From positions 106,262,701-106,326,700 of the forward strand of contig OX104134.1 in NCBI GenBank assembly GCA_944470555.2: DNA of 64,000 nucleotides, written 5' to 3'. Of this stretch, positions 44,618 to 56,069 are shown piece after piece; within the stretch, counting starts at the first letter, position 1; every line of letters begins with the position of its first letter. A program made the position numbers and the translations under genes. A model generated the notes under the pieces. The model was not told the origin of the DNA, did not search any database, and worked only from the letters and a program-made list of their open reading frames with translations. Origin of the DNA: Heterobilharzia americana (Eukaryota; Platyhelminthes; Trematoda; Strigeidida; Schistosomatidae).

Positions 44618-46365
44618 TTTAGTAGTATCAGCAACGGCAGATCTAGCAGTGAACACAGGCCCTCCGATAAAAGCAGGAGTCATGAATGCCATAAAACTGC
44701 TGAAATTCTGGAAAGCAGCAGGACCAGATGGAATCCCGCCAGAAGCACTGAAAACAGACGCAGGGACAACAGCGAACACGCTCAAACAACTAATGCAGAA
44801 GGTTTGGAAAGAAGGAAGGAAGGAAAGTTACCTGCCAACTGATTGGGAGAAGAACAAGCTTATCAAACTCTCAAAGGAAGGAGATGCAAGCCTCTACAAG
44901 AAAGCTCAAGTAATCATGCTACTGTCAGCCCCAAGAGAAATATTATGCCACATCATGCTGGAGAGACTGAAACGGAAATCCACTGGATTCAAAATTACGA
45001 CCGGAAGAGGCTGGCTGGCTGTCTTCAGGAAGAACAAATCATGTGCGAAGCAAATTTCAACGCTATGCTGCACATCATCACAGAACACAGTATAGAATGG
45101 CAGTCAACTCTACTCTCTACCTCAACTTCATCGACTTTGGAAAGGCCGTCCATAACGTCTACTGAGAAGTGATTTGACAGACAGCTGATCAACACTACGG
45201 ACTACCACAAATCTCTATCAACCTCATTCAACAGCGATATGAAAACGCCACATACCAGGTGACCCACAATGGAAAGCTCAGTAACACCTCTGAAGTGAAG
45301 GAAGGGGACAGGAGTAAGACAAGGTTGCCGCCTACTACCACTGATGATCTTCCTGATTGTGGTCGACTGGATCATGCGACAGACAACTGTGAGAAGCGAG
45401 GGGAAGAATATACGCTGACTGGACCAATGAAAAGACCCCAGAAAAGTTAAATTTCACCGATGATGATTTGTGTCTATTGTCTTGTCACACAAACTCGAAG
45501 ATCTACAGGTGAAAAGCAACAAGTTGACAGAAGAGGCAGTGCAGCGAAGACACGACTTCAGGTGATCGTGGAGAAGACCGAGGTGGTGAAGATACTCAAC
45601 CAACAAACAACAACATGAACAACAAACACCAATCACCATCAACGGGAGAAATCCAAATGAAGTAATCTGTTTCACCTATCTGCCCAGACAGCTTCGTTTC
45701 AACCACAGGTGGTGGCACAGACGAGGATGTCAAAGCCAGCCAGGATCGGAAAGACACCAAGACAGGCCTTCATTAATCTGAAATCAGTGTGGAGATCTAC
45801 TGCACTCAGCATAAAGTGTGAACAACATGAGGATTTTCAACACGAATTCAGTCAATTCAGTACTTCTATGTGATGGTTGAGAGACTTGGCGCGTCACGGA
45901 AAGCATTTCCAACATACTAGAGATATGCATGAACAGCTGCCGCCTACACTCACTCGATACTGAAGATCAGATGGTGAGAATAACAAGAATAAGCGAGAAG
46001 AAACTCTGGCCGGCCGGCTGGCTGGCTGGCTGGCTGATTGGCAAGGAACCAACCAACCAGCCAAGAACTCATCGTTCAACAAATATGCAGGAGAAAGTGG
46101 AGATGGATTGGATTGGACATACAGTGAGAAGACCGACTGGGGAGATCACGTGCCATTTCAGGCTGTTGAGTGGAATCGTAATGGGAAACGACGAGTTGGG
46201 CGTCACAGGTGAGTGTGACATGGAGGAGATGGTGTGAGTAAGAAATGAAATGTTATGGTTATTGGTGTATCCAGTTTGGAAAGACTGCAGAGAATAGAGT
46301 GAAATATTGACGTGCTACTGAATCCGTATGTTCCACTAGGAACCCAAGGCACAAATAAAATAATA
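44618..46365 (+). mobile_element. RTE-clade LINE, copy 5, 5'-truncated
   Basis: Plus-strand RTE element. The long ORF (44541-45095) includes AGVMNAIKLLKFWKAAGPDG then IPPEALKTD, KVWKEGRKESYLPTDWEKNK and a FRKNKSCAKQISTL segment, the N-terminal RT region of RTE elements (family: KAAGPDGIPPEALK). Frame breaks follow. LNFTDDDLCLL near 45445-45475 stands where FADD is expected. The C-terminal part (IGHTVRR near 46115) and the 3' end with an A/T-rich tail at 46340-46365 close the copy. Its 309 bases at 45929-46237 translate identically to the copy at 54199-54507. Confidence 0.9.
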
Positions 46366-46854
46366 AAAATTTGAGTAGTATAATCATTTTTCTTCAGAAT
46401 GTGGCTTCATCCACATCCTTGGCTGTTCATTTTATTCAGTCGTATCTTGTTCACCAGTCAACATCCATAGATATATGTATGTTTCACAGCTCATGATGGT
46501 GTTGTAATTTCTTCCCTTGTTCCCTGATGTTCTATTTTGCCTTGGACATTTGGTTATCTTGCCTCTTTACCTTATCGTGAGAACTTATATACGTCTTTCA
46601 CATTTCCTTCTGGTTTCCTGAACACAGCTTTGCTGTTTTTACTGTTAACACACTCTTTACAAGTGCTTTGATAGCTATAAACCTGCAGATACCTCACGAT
46701 TCAGGATTTGTATTTTATATCTCAATATTACTTATTAATATAGAATCGCATTTCAGACAAATCTCCTGTTTTGGATGTAATGTGTAACTCAAGCATTTGG
46801 TTTATTGTTGGGAAGTCGCTTGTTAGCTTTGATTCCGATTTTCCTGGAAAAAAA

Positions 46855-46857
<3 letters not shown>

Positions 46858-46914
<57 letters not shown>
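46858..46914. repeat. (TA)n microsatellite
   Basis: About 57 bases of nearly perfect TA dinucleotides. Confidence 0.97.
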
Positions 46915-46918
<4 letters not shown>

Positions 46919-47637
46919 CGTCTATATCTGTTCAGTGCCAATATCTAAAGTCATTTTCGTCTCTTCAAATTATCTTCTTCTCACATATACGCGATAGTGC
47001 ATTTTAACTCAGCATCAAAATTCAGGAGGCTACATAGTGACCAGTATTTTATGCTAGTTGGTTTCAAAACTTTATTCCTATCAGTTTCTGTCATAGCAGC
47101 AAGTCCATTGACTTTTGCATTGCCTATACTGAATACTATGCTTCAAAAAGCAATGGACCTAGTATTCATATTTATCAGAACCCTCCAGCAGAACCTACCT
47201 TTGAGACTGAGTGAAAGACTGTTACCTGTAGGTATCTTGCCATGAAAAGCTAGTCACTTGTACAGAGTATAAGCAGATCACGAAATTAAATCCATCTCAT
47301 TCCAGTCAGATGCAGATTTCACTGATATGTGCTGTCATACCAGACCAATAGACATTATTTACGACTTTGAACCCGTCACGACCAACAATGGACTAAATGG
47401 TTTGGAAAAACTTGCACTCCGAGTTCACGTGATTCATTGTGTAATGTATCATACAATGAATTATTTAAGACTTGAGGACTTCTACAAAAGCCTCAGTTGG
47501 TAAAGGCCTTAGGTAAAAATTGATGAACATCAGATTCACTAGAGACAGCGTTTCCACCATCATAAATCACATAGAAATATCGTCGACTACTCATAAAGTT
47601 TTACGTTTTTGTAATGAAAATAGTAATTGGAACTTAC

Positions 47638-47832
47638 TCGAATGCGTATCACTTCAGTGAGTATACTGATTTTAGGTCGGGTAAAATCAAATGCAAAGTA
47701 GTTGTCATAAAATGGACAGTTTGTTGAATATTTGATCACAGTCTTTTGTACCGTTTTTCCAACAGTCACAGTAATCATTGGATTGATATTAGTTCCAACG
47801 AGTTTTCGTGCTTCGACCACCGTAATTCCTAG
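47638..47832 (-). CDS. Ferlin exon: C2B domain core
   Basis: A 195-base minus-strand exon, phase 0 at both ends, with acceptor TTTTCTCAG and donor CGA|GTAAGT. It encodes 65 residues forming most of a C2 beta sandwich. It opens with LGITVVEARKLVGTNINP, runs through VTVGKTVQKTVIKYSTN, and carries the diagnostic TNCPFYDNYFAFDF before ending EVIRIR. Vertebrate otoferlin C2B has a nearly parallel STNCPYYNEYFVFDF segment, while dysferlin and myoferlin have NNPFFDE-type text here. That makes an otoferlin-like ferlin the best call. The Asp ligands of a classical calcium-binding C2 loop are not obvious: the first loop reads GTNINP. Calcium binding by this domain is therefore doubtful, but that is an inference from loop text only. 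Confidence 0.95.
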
Positions 47833-48090
47833 CTGAGAAAAAAACGTTACGCAAATTGTTTAAAGCTACTTGTTATGAAACAGTAGCGTAAATCTACATC
47901 GTTAATTAACCAGTGATCTATAGATCTCTCCTATTGAATGTCCTTTTCTCATTCATCGTTTCACTCTTCGTTGCACTGAACCTTCACCAAAATTGAAATT
48001 CATTTACTCCTCAAACACTGATGATGACCAATAGATTAGTTATCAGGAAAGTCTTTTTATGTCTAGCACAGACATCAGTTGCAGAACCAT

Positions 48091-48250
48091 TGGAAACCTG
48101 GGAACATTGATCACCCGTTTCGTCTTTATATAGAACTGTTCTACAGTATGCACTCACGATCTCTTCAGAGGTCAAACTCCGGACATTCAAGTCTTGGGGT
48201 GAACGCGTTAACAACTCAGCTGCACTACTCGTAGTAGTGTTGCATTCACT
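48091..48250 (-). mobile_element. SINE-B copy, diverged
   Basis: Minus-strand copy with tail GGAAACCTGGGAACATTG, hammerhead block 48100-48150 (CTGTAGA core, GAAAC kept), a B-box-like GGTCAAACTCC and an A-box remnant CTCAGCTGCACTACTCGTAG. Inactive. Confidence 0.75.
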
Positions 48251-48699
48251 AGGCAATTATTTTTACCATTTTGCTAGCCAATATTATCAAACTTAAAAGT
48301 AATCACAATTACAGAGATCCTGGTTGGACATTGATCACTGTGTACTCCTACCTATTTTCCACTAACATGTAGAATTATTATTATTATTGCAAGCAGCTTT
48401 ATTCAGTTAGAGGAAATTTTGAATTTTAACAAAACTATTGTACCATGACATAATGGAGCAGGTTTGCAGTTGGAGCTGGAGAGATGAACTTTATGATATT
48501 CTCCAACCTTTAGCATTCACCATTAGGTTTTGTGACGTCACCAAATTTGAAAGAACCATAAGCAATTAACACGTCTCACTGATTTGTTATCTTTTTACTG
48601 GAGTCGCGTAGAAATAGAACAGAGGTCGAGCAGTTCCATCCAGTATAGTAAAGGGAAATTAAAGTATCAATAACGCAACAACTGATACCCGTTGTATAA

Positions 48700-48862
48700 G
48701 TGGTGGCTCTTGTATTTCAGTGTACTAGTGAATAACGCCTTGACGTTTGAAGAGATGGGTACTGGGTTCAAGTCTCAATATGGACAACATAAATCACTAG
48801 GGTGCAGATACATCCAGCTGATGAGTCATAAATAGGATGAAACGCAGTATGCAGAGTTGATT
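48700..48862 (+). mobile_element. Sm-alpha-type SINE, 3'-truncated inside the hammerhead
   Basis: Head with A-box region GTACTAGTGAATAACGCC and B box GGGTTCAAGTCTC at 48763-48775. Then comes ATCCAGCTGATGAG, stem II TCAT ... GGATGA and GAAAC (core boxes correct), but the family match ends at about 48845. The cleavage triplet and the downstream strand of stem I are gone. Confidence 0.82.
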
Positions 48863-49926
48863 CATAAGATCATCAAGTTAAACAGACGAATCAGTCATGA
48901 GAAGGACAATCAAGTGATTCAGTAGTGAAATGAACAATTTATCTAAACGTTCTACAGAATATAATCGTAATCTACTTGCTTGTTTAACCTAAAATGAGGA
49001 CAGAATTGATCGGTAGCTTTTCTTATCAAATCTAAAACACAGAGTAAAGAGAGTGCGTCTGTCTATTCGTGATTAGCTTCTATAGCACTTTTTGTACCCG
49101 AGTTTTATCTTTTTTTGATTACTGATCACAAAATTCTACCTAAAGCCTAACCGGAATTTACTCTGCTTGGACACCAGATGTTTCAGTTTCTGTGGAATTT
49201 ACCAGTATCATTAAATAGTTGAGAAAACAGACCTTATCATCATTAAAAATCTATTGAGAATGAATTAAACACATTGACTGGTGTGTGAATCATTACTATG
49301 CTGTTTGTGTATTGATAACTTCATGAAGACATCACCATAGTGAATAATTTACACGTCTATATGATATTCACAACTCTAGTCGGGGTTTCTAGATGCTTTA
49401 TCTAAGTAAGATAACAGAATCACAGGAAAGAAACACTCATCCGTGAATCAACGGATTAGTTTTACATAAGTATCCTAGTGATCCACTGAGTAATACTTTG
49501 ACGGCAAGTTTGGTAACAAACGCCTATTCTCCTGTAGATATTAGCACTTCCTATCAATGAAGGACACTGATAACCATCTAGCCTAGTCGCCATAGGAAAC
49601 ATTGGTTGCAATTTCACTGTAACCAACTGATTCATCTTGCTGACGAAGTTAATAATCTGAGTAGTTGTGGTGTCATCTAATCTTCAACCAGTCAATACAT
49701 CTGATCTTCTTGTCAACTCTGAGACTAGTCTTGAAATCATTTTGAAGTGCTTAGTCACCTCTTTCCACACTTGGCTTTCTTTTTCTCTTCGTTGAGTGAA
49801 TAAAACAATTCATTTCACAGCAGAAGTATAAAACTATCAACTGGTAAACCTGTCTGATTACACACTGATTCTAAATTCCACACACTCCTGTTAACACTAA
49901 TGTTGAATTGAAAAATGTCAAATTAC

Positions 49927-49984
49927 CTGGAATTGATTAGACTTATAAATAGTTGGACCAAGAAGACGTTCCAATCGAGGATCC
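49927..49984 (-). CDS. Ferlin exon: short exon leading into C2B
   Basis: A 58-base minus-strand exon with acceptor TTATTTCAG and donor CAG|GTAATT. One base completes an Arg codon begun in exon 57834-57944, then 19 codons read DPRLERLLGPTIYKSNQFQ. It ends in phase 0 and joins LGITVVEARKLVG in the next exon. The motif F-Q followed by a hydrophobic strand and V-x-EARxLVG is the usual entry to the ferlin C2B domain (otoferlin has a similar F-Q-V-R-V-x-V-I-EAR pattern). The exon is too short for naive ORF detection. Confidence 0.88.
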
Positions 49985-50427
49985 CTGAAATAAACGAAGA
50001 TTATAGTTGAACAACTGTTCTTATTTATTCCATATCAGTATTGTTTCATTCAAAGTAGCGTAGATCAACTTGACAAATACTAGTTCACTCCTTAAATTTG
50101 CACAACACATAATAACAGAGCAAAATGTACATGATAAATGCGGTGACTATATTGTATCGTAATGCATTTATCAGTTTAAATGCGTGTTTCGATAGTTACA
50201 TATGGTTTAACGTATGCTTAAATTTCCCCAGAAATGTTGACTGACTGGAATCCTAATAAGTCCATACAGCAGACAATAATCATTAAGCGAACTCTTCAAA
50301 ATATCAACCTTAGAATGACTCTACAGTCACAACCTACAAATTTTCCAGTAGTATGCAATTCAGTGTTGTTAAATCCGTAGTCTTAAGAAAAGTTGATACT
50401 TTTTAATATTCTCAAGAATACAGTAAA

Positions 50428-50700
50428 GATGGATAGTGGCTAGCAGTCGAATCCAGGATGCGCACTTCGTCCAATCTGGGACTCGTCAGCTGGATGTACC
50501 TGCCTCTCAATGAGTGATGTTGTTCCCACCGGGATTCCGACTCACCAGAGCCACGATAGCCACTTCTTTGTGCGACAGGTATAGTTTTAGTGTTATTGCT
50601 TGCATTATACCATCGTTGATTGGACCGAATTGACCGGTCTCTCTCTATTGGCATATGGGCTCCTGTGCGGATACCTCGATATACCTGTATTCTAGTTACA
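50428..50700 (-). mobile_element. Sm-alpha-type unit with spacer
   Basis: Minus-strand unit: hammerhead 50448-50500, remnant head with B-box-like CGGGATTCCGACTC at 50530-50543 (A box deleted; the text jumps to CCACGATAGCC), then the full spacer 50578-50700 (TTATTGCTTGCATTATACC ... ACCTCGATATACCTGTAT). The unit is about 270 bases, shorter than the roughly 320-base monomer by the internal deletion. Confidence 0.85.
50448..50500 (-). ncRNA. Hammerhead ribozyme fold, best-preserved Sm-alpha copy in the window
   Basis: The minus strand has ATCCAG paired with CTGGAT as stem I, core CTGACGA, stem II GTCC/GGAC with loop CAGATT, and cleavage triplet AUC before CTGGA. The only core deviation is GAAG for GAAA, which turns the A15.1-U16.1 pair into a G-U wobble. 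Type I topology as in known schistosome hammerheads. Cleavage may be reduced rather than lost. Confidence 0.75.
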
Positions 50701-51462
50701 ATAAAGAACAGTTTGTTCTCACTCTAATGAATCGAAGATAGGAAAATATGATTCTTAGAAAGGTGTTATCCTGCATGCCATTTTATTAAATCTAAAAGAC
50801 ATTTCACAAAGCCTTTTTTTATAATACCACCATATTTTGACTCAACTCAAGAGCTTTTTATTGAGTCCTCATTTGTTTCCGTACGACTCATGGTTCCGAA
50901 ACAATTGTATGTTAAGTGGAGTCAATTACTGTGGATGATCTCGATTTCCGTGAGTGTGATCAGCTGTTTTATTTGTATGAATTATAGTGCATTATGGATA
51001 TGTAATCCATAGCTAAAACTAGTAATATATAAGAAAAGCGTGTATCGGATTTTGTGTTGAGGCTAACAGCGGGGGTCGGGGTGAAATTTGGGTGACCAGT
51101 TGCTTTGGTGATATGTGTAAACGAGACGTAACATACACAGAATTAATCATATGCATAGTCAGCGTTACAAGCAAATCAGAAAATCACGCTTTTTTAACTG
51201 CCTAATTGCTTCTAGAATTTTCACTTCCAATATCTTGATATGATAATGTGTGTTCAGACTGCAAATAAATCACTATGCATGTATGGTATATTCTGTAGAT
51301 AAAGTCTGCCTTCGCATCAAACTATCCTGTTTGCCCTACATTTAAATTAGTCAGTAAATCCTGAGGGAGTGAAGCATAACGTTTATCCTTCAATTTTTCT
51401 GTTCATTTTTGTCAACAAACTACATATTTGAAACAGTTAATCCCTTTTATGAATTTAGATAG

Positions 51463-52708
51463 TGTAATTAGAGGACGAAGATTGTCTGAAAAATGTGATA
51501 TATTTGCGCAATACATTTCAAACAATCTGATCACACATTTACTTGTCTCAAGTCAATTTATGTAGGAAAATGTAAAGAAAAATTAAAGGTCAAACGAAAT
51601 GAATATGAAAATATTGTGACACTGGTCTTGGTAATATAATCAGGTAAGTATTGCCAAGGTAAACTAAGTGAAACAACCAACTGTTTTTGTACACATTACA
51701 GGGTCATAAGTTTACGAATGGCTAACGTTTCTTGTATTGGAAGGTGGACGGGTCCATCAGCCGATCAACTTATAAAAAGCCTTCTTGGAAGGGACTATAG
51801 TTGAGTTTCTACAGCTTTTGTCCAGTGAAATATAGGAGAGGCTTAGTAAGATACTTATTGAATAGGATCCAAGGTATTTGTACACCTGATACAATCGGTG
51901 ACATGAGCAAATTTCTAACAGACACATTTATGGAAAACGGGCATTCATTACAGTTTGTGAACCATTGTAGAAAATAGCTAACCCTAAATCCTCTAATGTC
52001 CTCGGTCCCAAAGAAGGATATATGTCTTGAAGTACCGCCCAGAGGGGAAACGAGTAGTAGGATATTGAAGTAGAAAATAAAATGTTATTAGTAAAACATA
52101 CTATGCAGCTCAGTTTTTCATTGCTTAGACAACAAAACATCTGCTTTGCCACAAACCTTAACGTCACATAAGTGATTATATCATATCCCACTGTGTTTAC
52201 CAATGTGTGGACGCATGTACATAGGGAGAAGTAATCATACTATGCAGACTATGGTAAGTGAACATATACCTAAATAACTTGAAAAACAGTCTAACACACA
52301 AACTTTGATATGCGCAGGTGACAGACATCCATCATCATCTAAAGCAAAGCGCATCATCGAAATGAATCATAGAGTTAATACGAAAAAGGCATTCAAGATA
52401 TTATATAGGAACAGTCAGGGGAGCATACTGAAATTTATCCAAGCATTAGCCATTCATAAACTTATGACCCTGTAATGTGTACAAAAACAGTTGGTTGTTT
52501 CACTTAGTTTACCTTGGCAATACTTACCTGATTATATTACCAAGACCAGTGTCACAATATTTTCATATTCATTTCGTTTGACCTTTAATTTTTCTTTACA
52601 TTTTCCTACATAAATTGACTTGAGACAAGTAAATGTGTGATCAGATTGTTTGAAATGTATTGCGCAAATATATCACATTTTTCAGATAATCTTCGTCTTC
52701 TAATAACG
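51463..52708 (+). mobile_element. Penelope-like element 3' half flanked by ~260-base inverted arms
   Basis: Left arm 51463-51725 and right arm 52446-52708 are near-identical inverted copies. Between them the plus strand is a decayed PLE: YRRGLVRYLLNRIQGICTPD near 51830-51890, SKFLTDTFMENGHSLQFVNH near 51905-51965, SVPKKDICLEVPPRGE near 52000-52050, a CGRMYIGR-type GIY-YIG signature near 52205-52235 in another frame, and DRHPSSS / RIIEMNHRVNTKKAFKILYR near 52320-52410. The right arm itself continues the ORF (CVQKQLVVSLSLPWQYLPDY near 52475-52535), so the left arm is an inverted duplicate of coding plus 3' sequence. Several stops show decay. Confidence 0.88.
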
Positions 52709-54061
52709 TCATCGAAACTACATGTAACGCAAAAAGACATTTCAATCCTTTTTACCACCTCCAGTGTAAACATTAGAAGTCTAAAGAACAGTCTAAATAC
52801 ATAATGCAGACTTTAGTCCCAGATTCTTTGGTGCTTACCACCAACAGAACTACACAAGCACATATAGATCAGGATTTAATAAGGAGTAAAATTAACTTCC
52901 TGTACTTCAAATACAAACCTATATTTTATTCTTTTATCTGTCGAACGAAACGCCAACCAATGTAAACAGCAGATGTCTTTATAACTGTGACTTATCTAAA
53001 GCGACCTGGACCTAATTCAGACAATTCGCTCACTGTTCATACTATGGCTTCGTCAAGAAACTGTGAAATAAACCAAAATACATTGAAACATTTATACGAT
53101 TTGCTTGTTCATACTCATAATCAGGATTCAAACTGCGTCTCCTCATAATGTCAAATCTGAAGGAAATTGATGGTCAGAAAACTCTTCGTTATCGAAGAGG
53201 CATTCATCTGACGATCTTGTTTCCACGTGATAAAATGCCCTGGGGTTGCATTTTCATCTTATCCCCATGTGAAACAGAATAGCAACTAAACATTTGTTTT
53301 AGGACTTTATGCTACTATTTAATTTTTCAATAGTGTAGTTATTAGCCCGAAAATGTCTCAAATACTGAGTGTTTAAATTTAGTAAACAGACTCATTTCAT
53401 AATGATCAAACCATTAGTCTATCAGTTTCAAGTTGTCCCGATGGCGTTGACAAGATGAGGGCAAGAAAAAACACTTATATCAACATGGAATGATTACCTA
53501 TATGTTTTTTCCTATTTATAAGTTCACCAGCTGCAAGTACCTATCAATTCCATGACAGTAGAACTCCTCGTAAAGAATTCTAAGATTCAAGAGACGGGTT
53601 GAAATCCAAAAGCCTCCATGTTCCAAATTCAATCAGTTCTCATTATGGAGCCACCGATGCCCAATACCACTGATGATAATTCATTTTCAGTTTCGGATTG
53701 ATTGACCCTAAAGACCAAGGATTACCACCAGAACGTCAAGAAATCCTTCCCGATTTCCTTAGCTAGTGAGTACTGATTGATTGACTGATCCCAAAATTTT
53801 CGGTGAAAAGGTGTTTTACATAGAAATTTTGAAAATTTAACTTCTTTCTCTGCAATGGAAAATTCTTCTCCATTTTTATTTTCATACTTTAGTTAAATTG
53901 AATTTTCCAATATAAATTTTCGTTGTTCCACACAAATGAAGAGAAAAATCTATTGCGATTCGACAGATATACGTGAATTTATGTGGTCATTTGCGTGATG
54001 AAGAATGAAATAGTCTGGTTTTCCAGATGCACATAGAAAAGAGTAAGGTAATATCTCGAGT
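52709..54061. other. Intron sequence, nothing recognised
   Basis: Lies in the ferlin intron 49985-57833. No repeat or coding motif recognised. Confidence 0.5.
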
Positions 54062-55355
54062 ACTATTATTATTAGTAATATCTTCCCATTGGGTTCCTAG
54101 TGGAACATACGGATTCAGTAGCACGTCAATATTTCACTCTATTCTCTGCAGTCTTTCCAAACTGGATACACCAATAACCATAACATTTCATTTCTTACTC
54201 ACACCATCTCCTCCATGTCACACTCACCTGTGACGCCCAACTCGTCGTTTCCCATTACGATTCCACTCAACAGCCTGAAATGGCACGTGATCTCCCCAGT
54301 CGGTCTTCTCACTGTATGTCCAATCCAATCCATCTCCACTTTCTCCTGCATATTTGTTGAACGATGAGTTCTTGGCTGGTTGGTTGGTTCCTTGCCAATC
54401 AGCCAGCCAGCCAGCCAGCCGGCCGGCCAGAGTTTCTTCTCGCTTATTCTTGTTATTCTCACCATCTGATCTTCAGTATCGAGTGAGTGTAGGCGGCAGC
54501 TGTTCATGCATATCTCTAGTATGTTGGAAATGCTTTCCGTGACGCGCCAAGTCTCTCAACCATCACATAGAAGTACTGAATTGACTGAATTCGTGTTGAA
54601 AATCCTCATGTTGTTCACACTTTGCTGCACTGCCTCTTCTGTCAACTTGTTGGTTTTACCTGTAGATCTTCGAGTTTGTGTGACAAGACAATAGACACAA
54701 ATCATCATCGGTGAAATTTAACTCTTCTGGCGTCTTTTCATCGGTCCAGTCAGCGTATATTCTTCCCCTCGCTTCTCACAGTTGTCTGTCGCATGATCCA
54801 GTCGACCACAATCAGGAAGATCATCAGTGGTAGTAGGCGGCAATCTTGTCTTACTCCTGTCCCCTTCCTTCACTTCAGAGGTGTTACTGAGCTTTCCATT
54901 ATGGGTCGCCTGGCATGTGGTGTTTTCATATCGCTGTTGAATGAGGTTGATAGAGATTTGTGGTAGTCCGTAGTGTTGATCAGCTGCCTGTCAAATCACT
55001 TCTCAGTCGACGTTATGTAAGGCCTTCCAAAGTCGATGAAGTTGAGGCAGAGAGTAGAGTTGACTGCCATTCTATACTGTGTTCTGTGATGATGTGCAGC
55101 ATAGCGTTGCAGTTTGATCTGCGTATGATTTGTTCTTCCTGAAGCCAGCCAGCCAGCCAGCCAGCAGCCAGGCTGTTCTGGTCGTAATTTTGAATCCAGG
55201 GCATCTTTTACTCCCTCCAGCATGATGCAGCTTAATATTTTGCTTGGCTAGGTGGCGACAGGGGCATGATTCCACACCAGTTCTTCCAAAAACAGGTCAC
55301 ACCTCTTTGGGAGTTTAACATGGTAGCCGTCCTACTAACCTGCAGCTATCTTTCC

Positions 55356-55399
55356 CTCCTTCCTTCCTTCCTTCCTTCCTTCCTTCCTTCCTTCCTTCC
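55356..55399. repeat. (TTCC)n microsatellite inside RTE copy 6
   Basis: Ten or so TTCC units at the place where copy 5 has only GGAAGGAAGGAAAG (44810-44826), that is, expansion from a seed in the LINE coding sequence. Confidence 0.93.
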
Positions 55400-55971
55400 A
55401 AACCTTCTGCAGTAGTGGTGTGTGCATATCCACCGTTGTCTCTGCTTCTGTTTTCAGTGCTTCTGGAGGAATTCCATCCGGTTCTACTGCTTTCCCAAAT
55501 CTCAGTAACTTTATGGAGTTCAGGACTTCACTTCGGCTTCTGTTGGAGGGCTTGTGTTCACTGGTAACTCTGCGTCTAGGCTACTGGTGGTATTTCTGGA
55601 CGAAGTGCAGGTGGTGGTCAATTCAAGAGTTTTACGAAGTGGTCACACCATCCTTTCCTTTGTTTCTCCCCTTGTGTAACAAGCTTTCCTTCACCATCTC
55701 TCATTCCTTTCATCTGTGCTGTGTTGATCTCTTTCTTCCCAGACAGTAAGTAATCTGGTTAGTTGATATAATGTTGCCAATTCTCTATCTCTCTTACCTG
55801 CAGTCTGTTCTGCCTCACTTGCGAGTGTGTCGTAGAAGTGTCTCTTGTCTTCGCACGCACTCTCCTTCACCACTTTCTCCAGTGTAGTGTTTTGTAGGTT
55901 GCGTTTACTTCCTCGTTCCGTTGTTCATCCCTACATTGCACTGTACTGGTTCATCTTCTGCTTCACCATCT

Positions 55972-56069
55972 TCCTCTCCCTCCCCCTCCCCCTTCACCTC
56001 CACCTCCACCTCCACCTCCCCCCTTCACCTCCACCTCCCACTCCCACTCCCACTCCCCCTCCTCCTCTA
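55972..56069. repeat. Pyrimidine-rich (CCACCT)n tract; G-quadruplex potential on minus strand
   Basis: Almost purely C/T with A at regular intervals. On the minus strand 56037-56059 reads four or more G-runs of three or longer with short spacers, fitting a G-quadruplex pattern. It lies within the LINE coding region on the sense (minus) strand. Confidence 0.88.

Noticed and set aside
45929..46237. 102-codon ORF with Trp-Leu-Ala-Gly repeats, twice in the window
   Set aside because: It is a frame-shifted reading of the RTE C-terminal region; useful only as evidence that two copies are near-identical.
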